Below, one piece after another: positions 34,251 to 43,359 of a DNA stretch of 64,000 nucleotides; positions within the stretch are counted from its first letter, which is position 1; each line of letters begins with the position of its first letter. The translations under genes and the position numbers were made by a program. The notes below the pieces were generated by a model. The model was not told the origin of the DNA and did no database searches. It worked only from the letters and a program-made list of their open reading frames with translations. Origin of the DNA: Triatoma infestans (Eukaryota; Arthropoda; Insecta; Hemiptera; Reduviidae). The stretch lies in the NCBI GenBank assembly GCA_011037195.1, contig JAAEAF010007712.1, positions 76,017 to 140,016 on the forward strand. Direction: 5' to 3'.

Positions 34251-34394
34251 TTTATTTGACTTACTTAAAAGCAACATGGAGTAGCGACCAGAAGAAGGCA
34301 GACAATGTCTCTACATTCAAACTTGAATATCTCAGCGAATATTCAAAGGCTTTTTTCTGTTGGGTAAACCCGGCACTGATTCCCGGTTCCCGGG

Positions 34395-34935
34395 ATTTCC
34401 GGTTAACTGATTTTCTTCAAATTTGGAATTCTAATAAAATAAAAATACATCTTAATCTTATATAGGGGATAGGATCATATATACATTTAAGTGACACTTT
34501 AGAGGAAACCTAATGTTGCAGTTCCACCAGAACCCTCCACAAATCTAATTTCCTACAAAAATATTTCAAATAAAAGAGTGGGCTATTTATGATTGTTGAT
34601 AGTATATGAAGTTTAAAGAATATGAAGCCTTTTTGAGAAAATCGCGAAAAACTGTAAGAACATTCGGTAGAGTCATACTTCCGTTTTCAGATGACTGGTG
34701 AAGCCTAAATAGAATATAAAGTTTTTGTTTTTTGGAATTTCCGTTTTTAAGATATTTTATTCACAAGGAAATAAGGATATTCACAAACACATAGCTATAA
34801 ATATAAAGGACCATTCGCTAAAAATATTTCTTTCGCATACAGGGGGCCTCAAAATATTTCCATGGAAAAAGTCAATTTCAAAATCTTGACGGGATCGCGT
34901 CATTCGCTTAAAGCAGAAAAAGAAAGTAAAAACTG
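34395..34935 (-). repeat. HINE-like repeat, degenerate copy
   Basis: Minus orientation: TTAACTGATTTTCTTCAAATTTGGAATTCT, GTCATACTTCCGTTTTCAG, GGACCATTCGCTAAAAAT and a terminal AGAAAGAAAGTAAAAACT. The microsatellite and hairpin are lost. Confidence 0.6.
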
Positions 34936-34984
34936 ACTAGTAAGGAGCCTGCCACAGTCTCAAGATACTTGAAGTAACATAGCA

Positions 34985-35238
34985 CTACAGTTGTATGTCT
35001 CTAGCAGAAGAGTCTGTGTCAGTCTGATGAGGACAAGGTTTCTTCAACTGAGAACAAGCAATCCCGAAGCTACGAGCTTCATGACGGAGCCACTTTCAGT
35101 TTTGCTAGGCCTGATTAAGAGGGCAAAACTGAATGATGTGCTATGAGCTTAGGGGATCTACAATAGAGACCTCTTAATGCAGGTCGCAGTGGAATGGAGG
35201 CTCGCCCTCTCCAACTGTCAATCTAATCTAATCTAATG
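34985..35238 (+). mobile_element. LINE 3' end with ATCTA-type tail, second copy
   Basis: GCTAGGCCTGATTAAGAGGGCAAAACTG near 35108 and the tandem tail CAATCTAATCTAATCTAATG at 35219-35238 parallel the 3' end at 3700-3939. No RT or RNase H is preserved here. Confidence 0.5.
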
Positions 35239-35239
35239 T

Positions 35240-35920
35240 CCCTACTAATCTAGTTTTCATGCTTCTACTTCTTCTATGTTTACATCCTAATAGTAATGCT
35301 CTCACTTACAAAGAAGATGAAATTATATTCACTATATATTGGTTAGTTTCTTTTTTGAATGTCTAAACTACATGTTAGATTGGGCTCTCCAAGAAAGACG
35401 AGGAATCTTAACCAATCCCCCCCCCCCTCGAGAATTTCACTGTAATAAATTTACAGTCTTAATACACTGAATGAGGGACATTAACTGCTGACTAAAATTT
35501 CGGCTTGCCATTAACCTGAAAAGGAAGAAACTTTCCATTTCGAAACTTGGTGAAGTTCTTCAAATTTTGAAATATTAAAAACTCCGCTCTAATTCCCCGA
35601 ACACAAATTCACTAAAATTAAGAATGAAATAAAACTACTAAATGACAGGAATTATTCAACCTAGTTCTTGTGAAGTGTACACAATTTCTTATCAGTGTAT
35701 AGAGAATGTATAACAAACATTATCTATAATTGAAGTATTTATTTAAATTGGTTATAAAGTGTCCTTTCCATAATGGTTAAAGGGTCCTGCCCCCCATTTG
35801 AAGTGCTCTCCAGTTGATTCTAACTGCACTTCTAGTGTTCGCCACTTAATTATCTCTTGTAGATGAGAATTACCAACATGCTCTAAACAATATTCTTTTA
35901 AGGCTAATTTATTCATATTA
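35240..35920. other. AT-rich stretch without recognisable gene
   Basis: A C-run at about 35420-35428. A minus-strand ORF (35752-35964) is less Lys/Ile-biased than its neighbours but unrecognised. Confidence 0.3.
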
Positions 35921-35924
35921 CTCT

Positions 35925-36330
35925 CTCTTAATATTGTAAGAGAAAGAAATACGTTCGATGTCAAGTTTTCGATATCTAATTTTCACCGCAAATACTTGTC
36001 TCCCTTGAGGTATCCTGGGTCTGCAAAGTGGTTTTAGAAATCAGTTTGTTTGTGTGTTTGTTGATGTTTCGTTTCGGTGTTAGAGATTCAACAATAAGAT
36101 TTTTGTCAAAATTTAACTATCTACAAATAGTTTTTTTTTTTTTAATGTCTCTAATTAAAATGATGTTTATATCTGGACAGTTAGACACCAAGTTTAAAAG
36201 AAATCGTTAAAGCCGTTTCCGAGAGAATTCCTAAAAAATCATAATGCTACTCTGTAAATTCGTAATTCTAGTTAGCCGATTTTCTTCAAACTTGGAATTC
36301 TAGCAATGTTTCTATTGTATTTAGTTATAC
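35925..36330 (+). repeat. HINE-like repeat, truncated at an LTR element
   Basis: Begins at a worn terminus (CTCTCTTAATATTGTAAGAGAAAG), then TTTTCACCGCAAATACTTG and a monomer ending TCTTCAAACTTGGAATTCTAGC in mixed preservation. It stops where retrotransposon internal sequence begins near 36333. Confidence 0.5.
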
Positions 36331-36332
36331 AC

Positions 36333-36787
36333 TGGGTATGTAAATAGTTGCGCCCCATGTTGGGCGCCAGTTGTGACGTTAATAGAAAAGTCCTCTGGGT
36401 TGCTCCGACAACTCAGTGAAAACGGTGGGGTTCGGGTAGTCAACAAATAGGCAGATGTTCTGCTCTCAAAAAGTTTATTTCTCAACTCTCACAATAAAAA
36501 AAAAAAACCTGCGGATTTAATTATTATTGTCCAAAATGTCCAAATAAAACTAAATCATAAATACAACCTCTCGTTCTTTTTTCTCTGTGTAAAATATGGA
36601 AAAAAGTAACCATATGATTTTTTAAGATAGTTGCAATTAGCAACCAGGTGATTTAATTCAAATTTTAATTAATATACAAAATCAGGTGGGTAATTTTCTC
36701 CATCTGCCCATAGATGCCGCTCGTTACCCTACTATGTAGTTCCTTTACTTTACCCAGAGATGGTGCTGACTTACTTTTCTTGTAACA
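36333..36787 (-). mobile_element. LTR with adjacent primer-binding site, element truncated
   Basis: Read on the minus strand, an LTR of about 416 bp starts TGTTACAAG (at 36787), carries AATAAA near 36470, and ends CGTCACA at 36372. It is followed by ACTGGCGCCCAACATGGGGC (36352-36371), a classical TGGCGCCCAAC-type primer-binding site seen in gypsy/BEL-like elements. Only about 40 bp of internal region survive before HINE-like sequence. It is a different family from the LTRs at 11331 and 41102. Confidence 0.75.
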
Positions 36788-36934
36788 GCAGTTTAAAATT
36801 AATATAATTAATGTGAAATCAATAATTATATTACTATTCAGGTGGTACAGTTATAAATTATATGAAAGGAATTTTTTCAAATGTCCAATAATTTAGTGTC
36901 TAATACTCACTAACTGAGATTTGTAAAAATTGTT

Positions 36935-37131
36935 AACTTTCGTTAAGTTAGTTTAGAAAACAAAAATTTCAGTTTTTGAGAACCAAAATTTTTATTGTAT
37001 AGAAAAATATTGTATAGTCGCCTTTCAGTAGATGTATTTTGGCCGAAACCTTCGTGTCGGATGCGGTGATAATTCCTAAATTGAATACCAAGTTTCTGCT
37101 TTATGAAATTTTTCGTTTTTGAGATACTTTG

Positions 37132-37168
<37 letters not shown>

Positions 37169-37300
37169 ACAGACCATTCGCTAAAAACATTTTTTTCGTA
37201 CTCAGGAGACTTCATAACATATACTTCCGGTGAAAACTAAATTTTAAAAATTTGACACGATCGCAATACTTCCTTTTATCAAGGAGTAAGAGAAAGTAAA
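36935..37300 (-). repeat. HINE-like repeat, 5'-side fragment
   Basis: Minus orientation, with (AC)n at 37136-37166, ACTTACAGACCATTCGCTAAAAAC, ACTTCCGGTGAAAAC and terminus AAGGAGTAAGAGAAAGTAAA. The monomer region and hairpin end are lost. Confidence 0.65.
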
Positions 37301-37303
37301 TTG

Positions 37304-37495
37304 GTGTGTGTGTGTGAGAGAGAGAGAGAGGAGTGAGTGAGAGAGAGGCCAGCTAATTCATTAAATTTGTTTCTCTATCTATGAATAAAGAGATAATTTT
37401 TTTCCGAGCAAGTTGATTTAAATAAGTTTTGGGAGAGGGGGGATACGGCAGTAAAAGAGAGAGTAGTGTAAGTGTTACGCACTAGATTTTTTTTT
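37304..37495 (+). repeat. (GT)n(GA)n microsatellite and HINE-like hairpin end
   Basis: GTGTGTGTGTGAGAGAGAGAG at about 37303-37350, then TTTTTTCCGAGCAAGTTGATTTAAATAAG and AGAGAGTAGTGTAAGTGTTACGCACTAGA with a T-run, a worn right end of the family. Confidence 0.5.
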
Positions 37496-37499
37496 AATT

Positions 37500-38335
37500 T
37501 GGATATTTCACGAATATTTAAATTCATTATAGATTACTGTTTCCGAGATGTCTTAAATATCTTAATAATTCATTAATTTATTTTCTCAGAATTTTATTTT
37601 ATTTTAATTATTTAATCGTATTTTATTGATAAAAACACTTCCTCTTACAGCGGTAAGAGAATGTAAAAAAGAACCAGGTTCAAAGATCAGATAAGAATTG
37701 CTTTGTTCATTTAGAAATATAATAATGAAATTATTAAAAGGGTTGGTGTACTTTTACGTATCAGCTGACTCAGACAGCCTAGCGACTAAGTTCTCCATAG
37801 CAACCAGACTCTCTTTTTCCCCTTAGCAACCATGAACCTTATTCCCCTCCTATTTTCCTGACCTTACTCTAGGAATTCGTGCGATGTACGCCTATTTATA
37901 CATTGCTTTGTTTTTTTTGAATTATTTTTGGTTGTTGTTTTAATTCAGTTGATTTGAAATTTGTGCCGAGGTTTTTAATGAAAATTTTGACTCCTAAACT
38001 ATGATTTCAGTTGCCTCAATGAAAATTTTGCAGTCTTAGGCATAGCTTGACATAATATTATTAAAGATTATTTAAATTTATTGTTGAATGAAAGTAATTT
38101 AAAAAATTCTATATAAATTTAAAATATAAATTAAAAATTAAAATAATATTAAAAAAATTAATAAAATTAAAATATAAATATAAATTTCAAAATTTTAAAT
38201 ATAAGTGTCATTGTTTTTGACAGGGAGAAACACAAAAACAAATTTAATTGTTTATACCATATTATACTAGGCTGCATTTACACTTTTGAAGGCTCTCGGC
38301 GCAACTGCTACAGCCAAACTAGATTGTAGATTGTT
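37500..38335. other. AT-rich stretch, one isolated HINE-like terminus
   Basis: Contains ACTTCCTCTTACAGCGGTAAGAGAATGTA near 37638-37668, a stand-alone terminal palindrome of the HINE-like family. The rest is AT-rich low complexity. Confidence 0.4.
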
Positions 38336-38338
38336 GTA

Positions 38339-38575
38339 GGGGATTATTGCACTGCGACCTGAAAGATCAATAATTGTGCACCCTGGAGTCTTCTCAGTGC
38401 ACTGCCAGCCTCCAAGCAGTATTCTCTAGCTGCAGACAGCACTGCCCATCACCGGACAGGGGTTTATAGAGGTTCCTAGAAAGAGAAAATCTAAGGGCAG
38501 CGTGCTGGATTCGAACCCAGGATCTCCGCGTTCCTAGTCCAGCGCGCGACCACTGAGCTAATCCCTTCCTTCTCC
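38339..38575 (-). mobile_element. tRNA-derived SINE, alternative-tail subfamily (SINE-B)
   Basis: Minus orientation. The tRNA head at the right has the B box within GGATTCGAACCCAGGATC and the A box within CCACTGAGCTAATCCC. The body matches SINE-A. The tail reads GGGTGCACAATTATTGATCT then TTCAGGTCGCAGTGC, as at 26172 and unlike the GGGCGCCAATGACC tail of SINE-A. Confidence 0.88.
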
Positions 38576-38879
38576 CTTGGCTTACGCCAATTAACTAGGA
38601 ACGGAGCCCCTACTTTGTGTACTGCGTTTGTCCTGTAAAGAGTAGGTTGCATGTAGTTTAAGTGTATTGTGTACTGTTCTGACCAAGTGCATGGAGTAGT
38701 GAACCGTGGTAACCCGTGTAGTCGCTACTACCCAAGTAACTGCATGCAGATACCTCCTGCGGGCATACAGCCAAGCTAATTCTTTCTCTTATTTCGTAGT
38801 CTAGGTATCCATTTTCATTGAGGTGGGCACTTGGATACTTAAAATTCTTCACTTGTTCTAACCTGGTTACTGCAGCACG

Positions 38880-39780
38880 GATACGTTACAGAGCACCGTC
38901 TTTAGTTCGTCGAACGCTTGTTCCTCTTCCTCCGCCTCTCTGAACATGGTATTTAACTCCGTCTATCTCGTGAGAGGTCGGTACTTCTCGGCGAAACGCG
39001 GGACAAACCTTCTATAGTAGGAGCAAAACCCTAAAACTGCCGCAACTCCTTCGTATTCCGGGGGTTCGGCCATTATTCCTGCACCACGCGGACCTTTTTC
39101 GAGCCGATAGAAACGCCAGCTTCAGAGATGATATGGTCTAAGTACCTTGTCCCCCGCTGCAGAAGGTAACTTTTCTTAAAGCGAAGCTTCAGCATGGCTG
39201 CCCTCAGTCTCTGGAAGACTTTCCTTAGATTTGCTAGGTGCTTCGTAACTGAACGTTCTATCACAATAACGTCGTCCAGGTGTATGAGGCACATATATCC
39301 AAGCAATTCCTTCAGCACGGACTCCACGTGCCGCTCAAACACGGCGTATGCCTTACGAGACCGAACAGCATAAAAGTGAATTGCCATAAGCCAGCTCCCA
39401 TGGAGAACGGTCCGGGTGTAGGACAGTCTGCCAGTTCCACTTTTTAAGACCGCGAGGAGATCTACGAGCATCCATTCGAAGTGTCATCAATCCTAAGCAA
39501 CGAGTAACTGCCCTTCCTGGTGATGCTGTTCAGCTTGCGGAAGACCACACAGAACCTTAAGGTACCATCCTTCTATCTTACCTGCACCACCGGAGAGCAC
39601 CAAGGCTGTTGGCTAGTTCTGTTATCCCTTGCCCTTCAATCTTGTGCAGGAGCTATCATGCTTAGTCACGCTTGGCCCACGGCATTGACTTGGCGGATAG
39701 TGTCATCATCGGATGCCGAGATCTCATCCCCATACTCCTCTGTCAGCGACGGACCTCGAACTTGTCTTCGGTCGACACCT
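38880..39780 (-). pseudogene. Ty3/gypsy reverse transcriptase
   Basis: Fingers block: PVVQ followed by KDGTLRF-like residues near 39530-39570. Catalytic block YMCLIHLDDVIVI near 39250-39290 (YxDD is LDD here: H-L-D-D). Then HLANLRKVFQRLRAAMLKLR and the YLDHIISEAGVSI block (about 39085-39240), and LGFCSYYRRFVPRFAEKYRP-like residues near 38960-39035 in a shifted frame. All match the order of gypsy-type RTs. Frameshifts separate the blocks and the first catalytic Asp region is scrambled near 39400-39460. Confidence 0.85.
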
Positions 39781-39782
39781 GG

Positions 39783-40382
39783 TTACCAGGAAAGCTGGAA
39801 TTGCCGGCAATCCTCTCTGCTGGTCTTGGTCTTCTTTCCGTACCTCTTCTGTACCTGGTTCAGGTGCGCTACTTGCGCAGAGTCTTGCTGGAGTACCAAC
39901 CCCACCTCTTCTTCGTTGACCTTCACTCGGTTCCGGGGGAGGTCAAGAGCAAACTCGTACTTCCACATCACATCCAGCCCATAATACATTCGTCTTTGAT
40001 GTCGGCTATCAATCTTGCCTTTAGGTGTACATTTCCAAGAGTCAAATTCACCACCACCACTCCTTGTACAGGGAGGCGTGCCACCATGGCAGTCTGTAAA
40101 TGAAATGTTCCATGCTTCCTGCAGATTCAAAGGTAGGTTGGTCGCGGCATCTTGCCTCACAACTGTCGCCCCCGGGTCCACGGTGAACAAGCAGCCAGCC
40201 CACCTAGGCAGTCTTCCACCTCCAGCCTTCCTTGCTTTCGATCCATCTGCGAAATGGCTGCAAGGGGATAATCTAGGGCCGTTGTTTCCCTTAGTTGGTC
40301 GCAATAGCAACAACTGTTGCTCTTCTCCTCCGCGGCCAGCTTCATCCGCCGGAATGCCTCCGCTTTCTCCAGGTATCCTCAT
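39783..40382 (-). pseudogene. Ty3/gypsy gag C-terminus and aspartic protease
   Basis: A 200-codon frame on the minus strand. LFTVDPGATVV (about 40165-40200) occupies the place of the D-T/S-G active-site motif, with Pro replacing the usual Thr or Ser. Downstream, YYGLDVMWKYEFALDL (about 39940-39990) matches the conserved (I/M)LGLD strand of retroviral-type proteases. Such proteases cut the Gag-Pol polyprotein. The DPG substitution predicts loss of activity. Confidence 0.7.
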
Positions 40383-40589
40383 TTTCTTCCAGGGCTCTGA
40401 TCTAGCCAGTTGCGCGGACGGTAACTTGAGCTACTTCCATCTTGAGGGCATATATTACTGCCTGTAAGATAGTATCGTGGGTGGCCACTAAGAGTGCCTC
40501 TTTGTTCGCTGGATTCCTTAGCCCTTACTTCCTATTGGTGAACGCCTGACACCCAACTACTGGCATAATGTTAGCGGTGCGCAAGATAC

Positions 40590-41090
40590 GCTAGTCTCTC
40601 AATTTCTGCCCATACTGCCGAATAGTGTCGACCCGGCATTGCCTGCACATGCCCAGTTCCGCCTGGTAAAGTTTCTCTAGGTGCCGCTCCCCAAATCTCA
40701 CCTTCGTGTAAGATTTCCGGTCTTCATCTGATAACCCTCTCAGGACTTCAAATGCCGGGCTATTGTACGCTCCTGTCCTGCCCAATTATTTATGCTTACA
40801 GCGGCTCCGAATTGCATTTTACACAGTGGCTGGCCGTTTCTCCATTAAATTTTGGCACTTTAATGTGCCGGGGCCTAGGGTCTCATACCTTATAAGCTTA
40901 CTTGTTGGGCCGCCTTCGCTATTGCTCGCCGTTTCCGCTTCTTCTCTGGGCTCTCTTCACTTAGCATCTCAGAGGTTTTCCAACGCTTCTTGGAGTTGGT
41001 ATACCTAGTTCTGTAAGCAGTGGATTTGTTCCGCGAGCTATGGGCTGATCGGTTGTTCCACAGCAACATTTTCTTCATCGCTCGCAATTT
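40590..41090 (-). pseudogene. Ty3/gypsy gag-like region
   Basis: Two minus-strand frames. The upstream one has a Lys/Arg-rich SEESPEKKRKRRAIAK stretch (about 40890-40970). The downstream one has KVRFGERHLEKLYQAELGMC (about 40640-40720), followed by RQCRVDTIRQYGQKLRDL-like residues, resembling the Gag capsid YxxEL...R...Q(L)GQ pattern of gypsy elements. Frameshifts are present. Assignment rests mainly on position between LTR/PBS and protease. Confidence 0.55.
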
Positions 41091-41101
41091 CTGACACCAG
41101 T

Positions 41102-41223
41102 TGTTGTATCTATCCTACCAGCCCACTCTACTATAAATAACCATAGAGAGACAGCTTAGCAACACCGTTTATTTTCTATCTTCTAAACAATACAAGATAC
41201 ATACACAGCAACCCTTGGTAACA
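41102..41223 (-). repeat. 122-bp 5' LTR of the gypsy element
   Basis: On the minus strand it begins TGTTACCAAGGGTTGC, contains AATAAA (near 41170), ends GATACAACA at 41102, and is followed by ACTGGTGTCAGAAATTGCG, a TGGTGTCAG-type PBS. Very short for a gypsy LTR but bounded by TG and CA. The matching 3' LTR is not in the window. Confidence 0.7.
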
Positions 41224-41324
41224 GAACTGTCATTTATTTATAAATACATATATATACAAATAACAGTAATTAAATATATATTCAATTGTTGCTATCCAGA
41301 TGATTGCCTTGTAATGATTGCCTG

Positions 41325-41992
41325 TATAATCTGGTGTGAAACACTCGCACGACGTTCTCTTACACCTGTTAATACAATTTATTATAAAATGACTAATTTT
41401 CTTTAACCTCCAGATTTTGTTCATTTGTCCAAAACTAAATGTAGTTGTGATGTGAGGACAAGTATTAACCTTCAAATCCAGGCATGTAGAGAATTATGTT
41501 GCAGTCCAGAAGAGTAGCCAACAACATTGAGCCAACCCATAAATTTAAAATTGAATGACACAAATTCCACAATAGTGTCTCTAAAATCAATTTTTTTTTT
41601 TTTGTATAGGTTTCAAATAAAAGAAATAGGTTTATATCTGTGCAATTAATTTCCAAGTTTAATGAAAGTCGTTACATTCGTTTTTGAAAAAAATTCAAAA
41701 AGCCCAAAAACCTAATCTGTAAAGTTACACTTCCGGTTAGCCGGATTTTTTCAAATTTGGAGTTCTACCAATGCTTCTAATGTATGCTGATATTATATAA
41801 ATAGTAGAACTATTGTACTAAAGCGGCACTAAAGTTATTGTTTCCCTAGAACCCCCAAAAAAATCAATTCAGCAAAGTCGCCCTTCCAGTTGATGGATTT
41901 TATCCGAAACCTTCGTATCAGATACGTTAGTAATTGCTAACCGGAAAACCCATGTTTGGGCTTTATGGGATATTGAGATATTTTGTTCTCTT

Positions 41993-42024
<32 letters not shown>

Positions 42025-42140
42025 CTTACAATATTAGCTAAAAACATTTTTTTGTACTCAGGGGACCTCAAAAAAGTATTTTCGGCGAAAATTTGGATCG
42101 CAATACTTTTTCTTACCCAAGTAATAAGAGAAACTGAAAA
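41325..42140 (-). repeat. HINE-like repeat, degenerate copy
   Basis: Hairpin end ATCTGGTGTGAAACACTCGC at 41330, monomers with CACTTCCGGTTAGCCGG and GAGTTCTACCAATGC, a (TC)n(AC)n tract at about 41984-42024, and a left-strand terminus CCAAGTAATAAGAGAAAC. Minus orientation. Confidence 0.65.
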
Positions 42141-42149
42141 TCTGATATG

Positions 42150-42625
42150 CAACAAGTTCCTCTTACTGCCAATGAGAAACTTTCAAACAAAAGTAACAAT
42201 CTAAACAGGTGTAGTTAGGACACAACGTTTAAAGGAAATTGTTGGATGTGTTTATCAAGAAAATTGCAAAAAAAAACTGAAGAATTCGGTTCAGTAAACT
42301 CTCATTCTTGGTCAACTGAATTTCTTCAAAATGAATTTTGATGAACACATTTAATTCTCTTATTTATAATATAGGTTTCAGTACTATGTAGGTAAGAATG
42401 GGTATAATATCTGAAATGGTACTTTAGAGGAAAGTCTAATGCCACTCCTTCCCCATGCTCCAAAATGAATTTTTCAGCTAAATATTACAAGTAAAATGAT
42501 AACATGTATTCGATAGTGATAGTGGTGAGTTAAATGTGGAGCCATTTTCAAAAAAAATCGCAATAAACTAGAAAAATCAATTCATTAGTAAATTGCTATC
42601 AATTGGCAGATCAGTTTTAAAAATG
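42150..42625 (-). repeat. HINE-like repeat, degenerate copy
   Basis: Blocks CAAGTTCCTCTTACTGCCAATGAG, AAACTCTCATTCTTGGTCAAC and TACTTTAGAGGAAAGTCTAATGCCAC in minus orientation. Ends not intact. Confidence 0.5.
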
Positions 42626-42639
42626 TCTGCGTTACGTTT

Positions 42640-42935
42640 TATACTTATCTTTCCTGTCAGCTGGTGGTCCCCTATCATGAAGTAGGCTTCCATTGTGCTC
42701 TTCCATCTCCAATCTAGCTGGGTTATGTTGTTTTATTTTTGTTATTCTATTTTTTTTTATTTTCCCCGCTAATCCAAAATTGTTATTTTCTGTTCCTACT
42801 TTAACCCCCTAAAAGCATAACTTTACTAAAATTATTGATTTCAAATTCCCTAAACCCTACAAAATTGCAACTTTTAAAGAGCCCTCTAAATTAAACTTTT
42901 TTAACCCGACACCCTAGAAAACGCGTGCATATCGA
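42640..42935 (-). mobile_element. Second copy of the I/Jockey LINE 5' end (leader and ORF1 start)
   Basis: The minus strand encodes MEEHNGSLLHDRGPPADRKD (about 42645-42708), homologous to MMEERNEGLPHDRGPPADIK of the large LINE at 14305-18935. The leader upstream also matches (TTAACCCCCTA...CATAACTTTACTAAAATTATT against 18872-18905). The copy stops after about 25 codons, so only the 5' end is present. LINEs usually lose the 5' end, so an isolated 5' end suggests a later deletion or rearrangement. Confidence 0.8.
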
Positions 42936-43161
42936 CATAGCAGTCGTATGTACGTTTGCGAAAAAAATATTTATTCCGTTATTTAACTAATCAAACATAA
43001 TGTGGCGCCGTGGTCACTCCGAAATGCTCTGGCGATCGACGTCTTGCCCACTCTATAAAGTTTTTCCAAAGCTTATAAAACCTAGTTGTTGTGGTGGTTG
43101 GTTCCGCAGAGCTGGAAAGCATCAGAGACATTTTCCGTGGTAGCCTGCTTCATTTTGTGGT

Positions 43162-43199
43162 CATCGACCGGTTTCGGGCGTTCGCCCATCTTCAGGATG
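43162..43199 (-). ncRNA. Hammerhead ribozyme motif, palindrome A left arm
   Basis: On the minus strand: stem I strand CATC, core CTGAAGA, one extra T, stem II GGGC-GAAC-GCCC, core GAAA, palindromic stem III CCGG, TC cleavage site, then GATG completing stem I. All core nucleotides of a type I hammerhead are present (CUGANGA and GAAA). A stem III this short is expected to need dimerisation. Confidence 0.75.
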
Positions 43200-43321
43200 C
43201 GTTTTTCAGACAGCGTGACAACACCTTTAGTTAGTGTGAAAGAACTTAGTTTCCACAAACTTAGTGTTGAAAACTAAGTTTGCTCTGTGCAAGTCTGTGT
43301 TGTCACACTGTCTAAAAAACG

Positions 43322-43359
43322 CATCCTGAAGATGGGCGAACGCCCGAAACCGGTCGATG
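43322..43359 (+). ncRNA. Hammerhead ribozyme motif, palindrome A right arm
   Basis: Plus-strand mirror of the left-arm motif: CATC (43322-43325), CTGAAGA (43326-43332), stem II GGGC-GAAC-GCCC, GAAA (43346-43349), CCGGTC, and GATG (43356-43359). Predicted cleavage is after C43355. It is identical to the left-arm motif in the core. Confidence 0.78.

Larger units (their letters stand above)
38640..41223 (-). mobile_element. Ty3/gypsy retrotransposon, degenerate, integrase missing
   Basis: On the minus strand: a 122-bp LTR (41102-41223), PBS-like ACTGGTGTCAG, gag-like ORFs, aspartic protease and RT, in Ty3/gypsy order. The sequence then runs into an unrecognised stretch (38640-38880) and a SINE, so RNase H, integrase and the 3' LTR are absent. 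Base composition is markedly GC-richer than the surroundings, suggesting a relatively recent origin compared with the HINE debris, although ORFs are already broken. Confidence 0.85.

Noticed and set aside
35752..35964. Host coding exon on the minus strand
   Set aside because: The ORF has no recognisable domain, overlaps HINE-like sequence at one end and lacks convincing splice sites.
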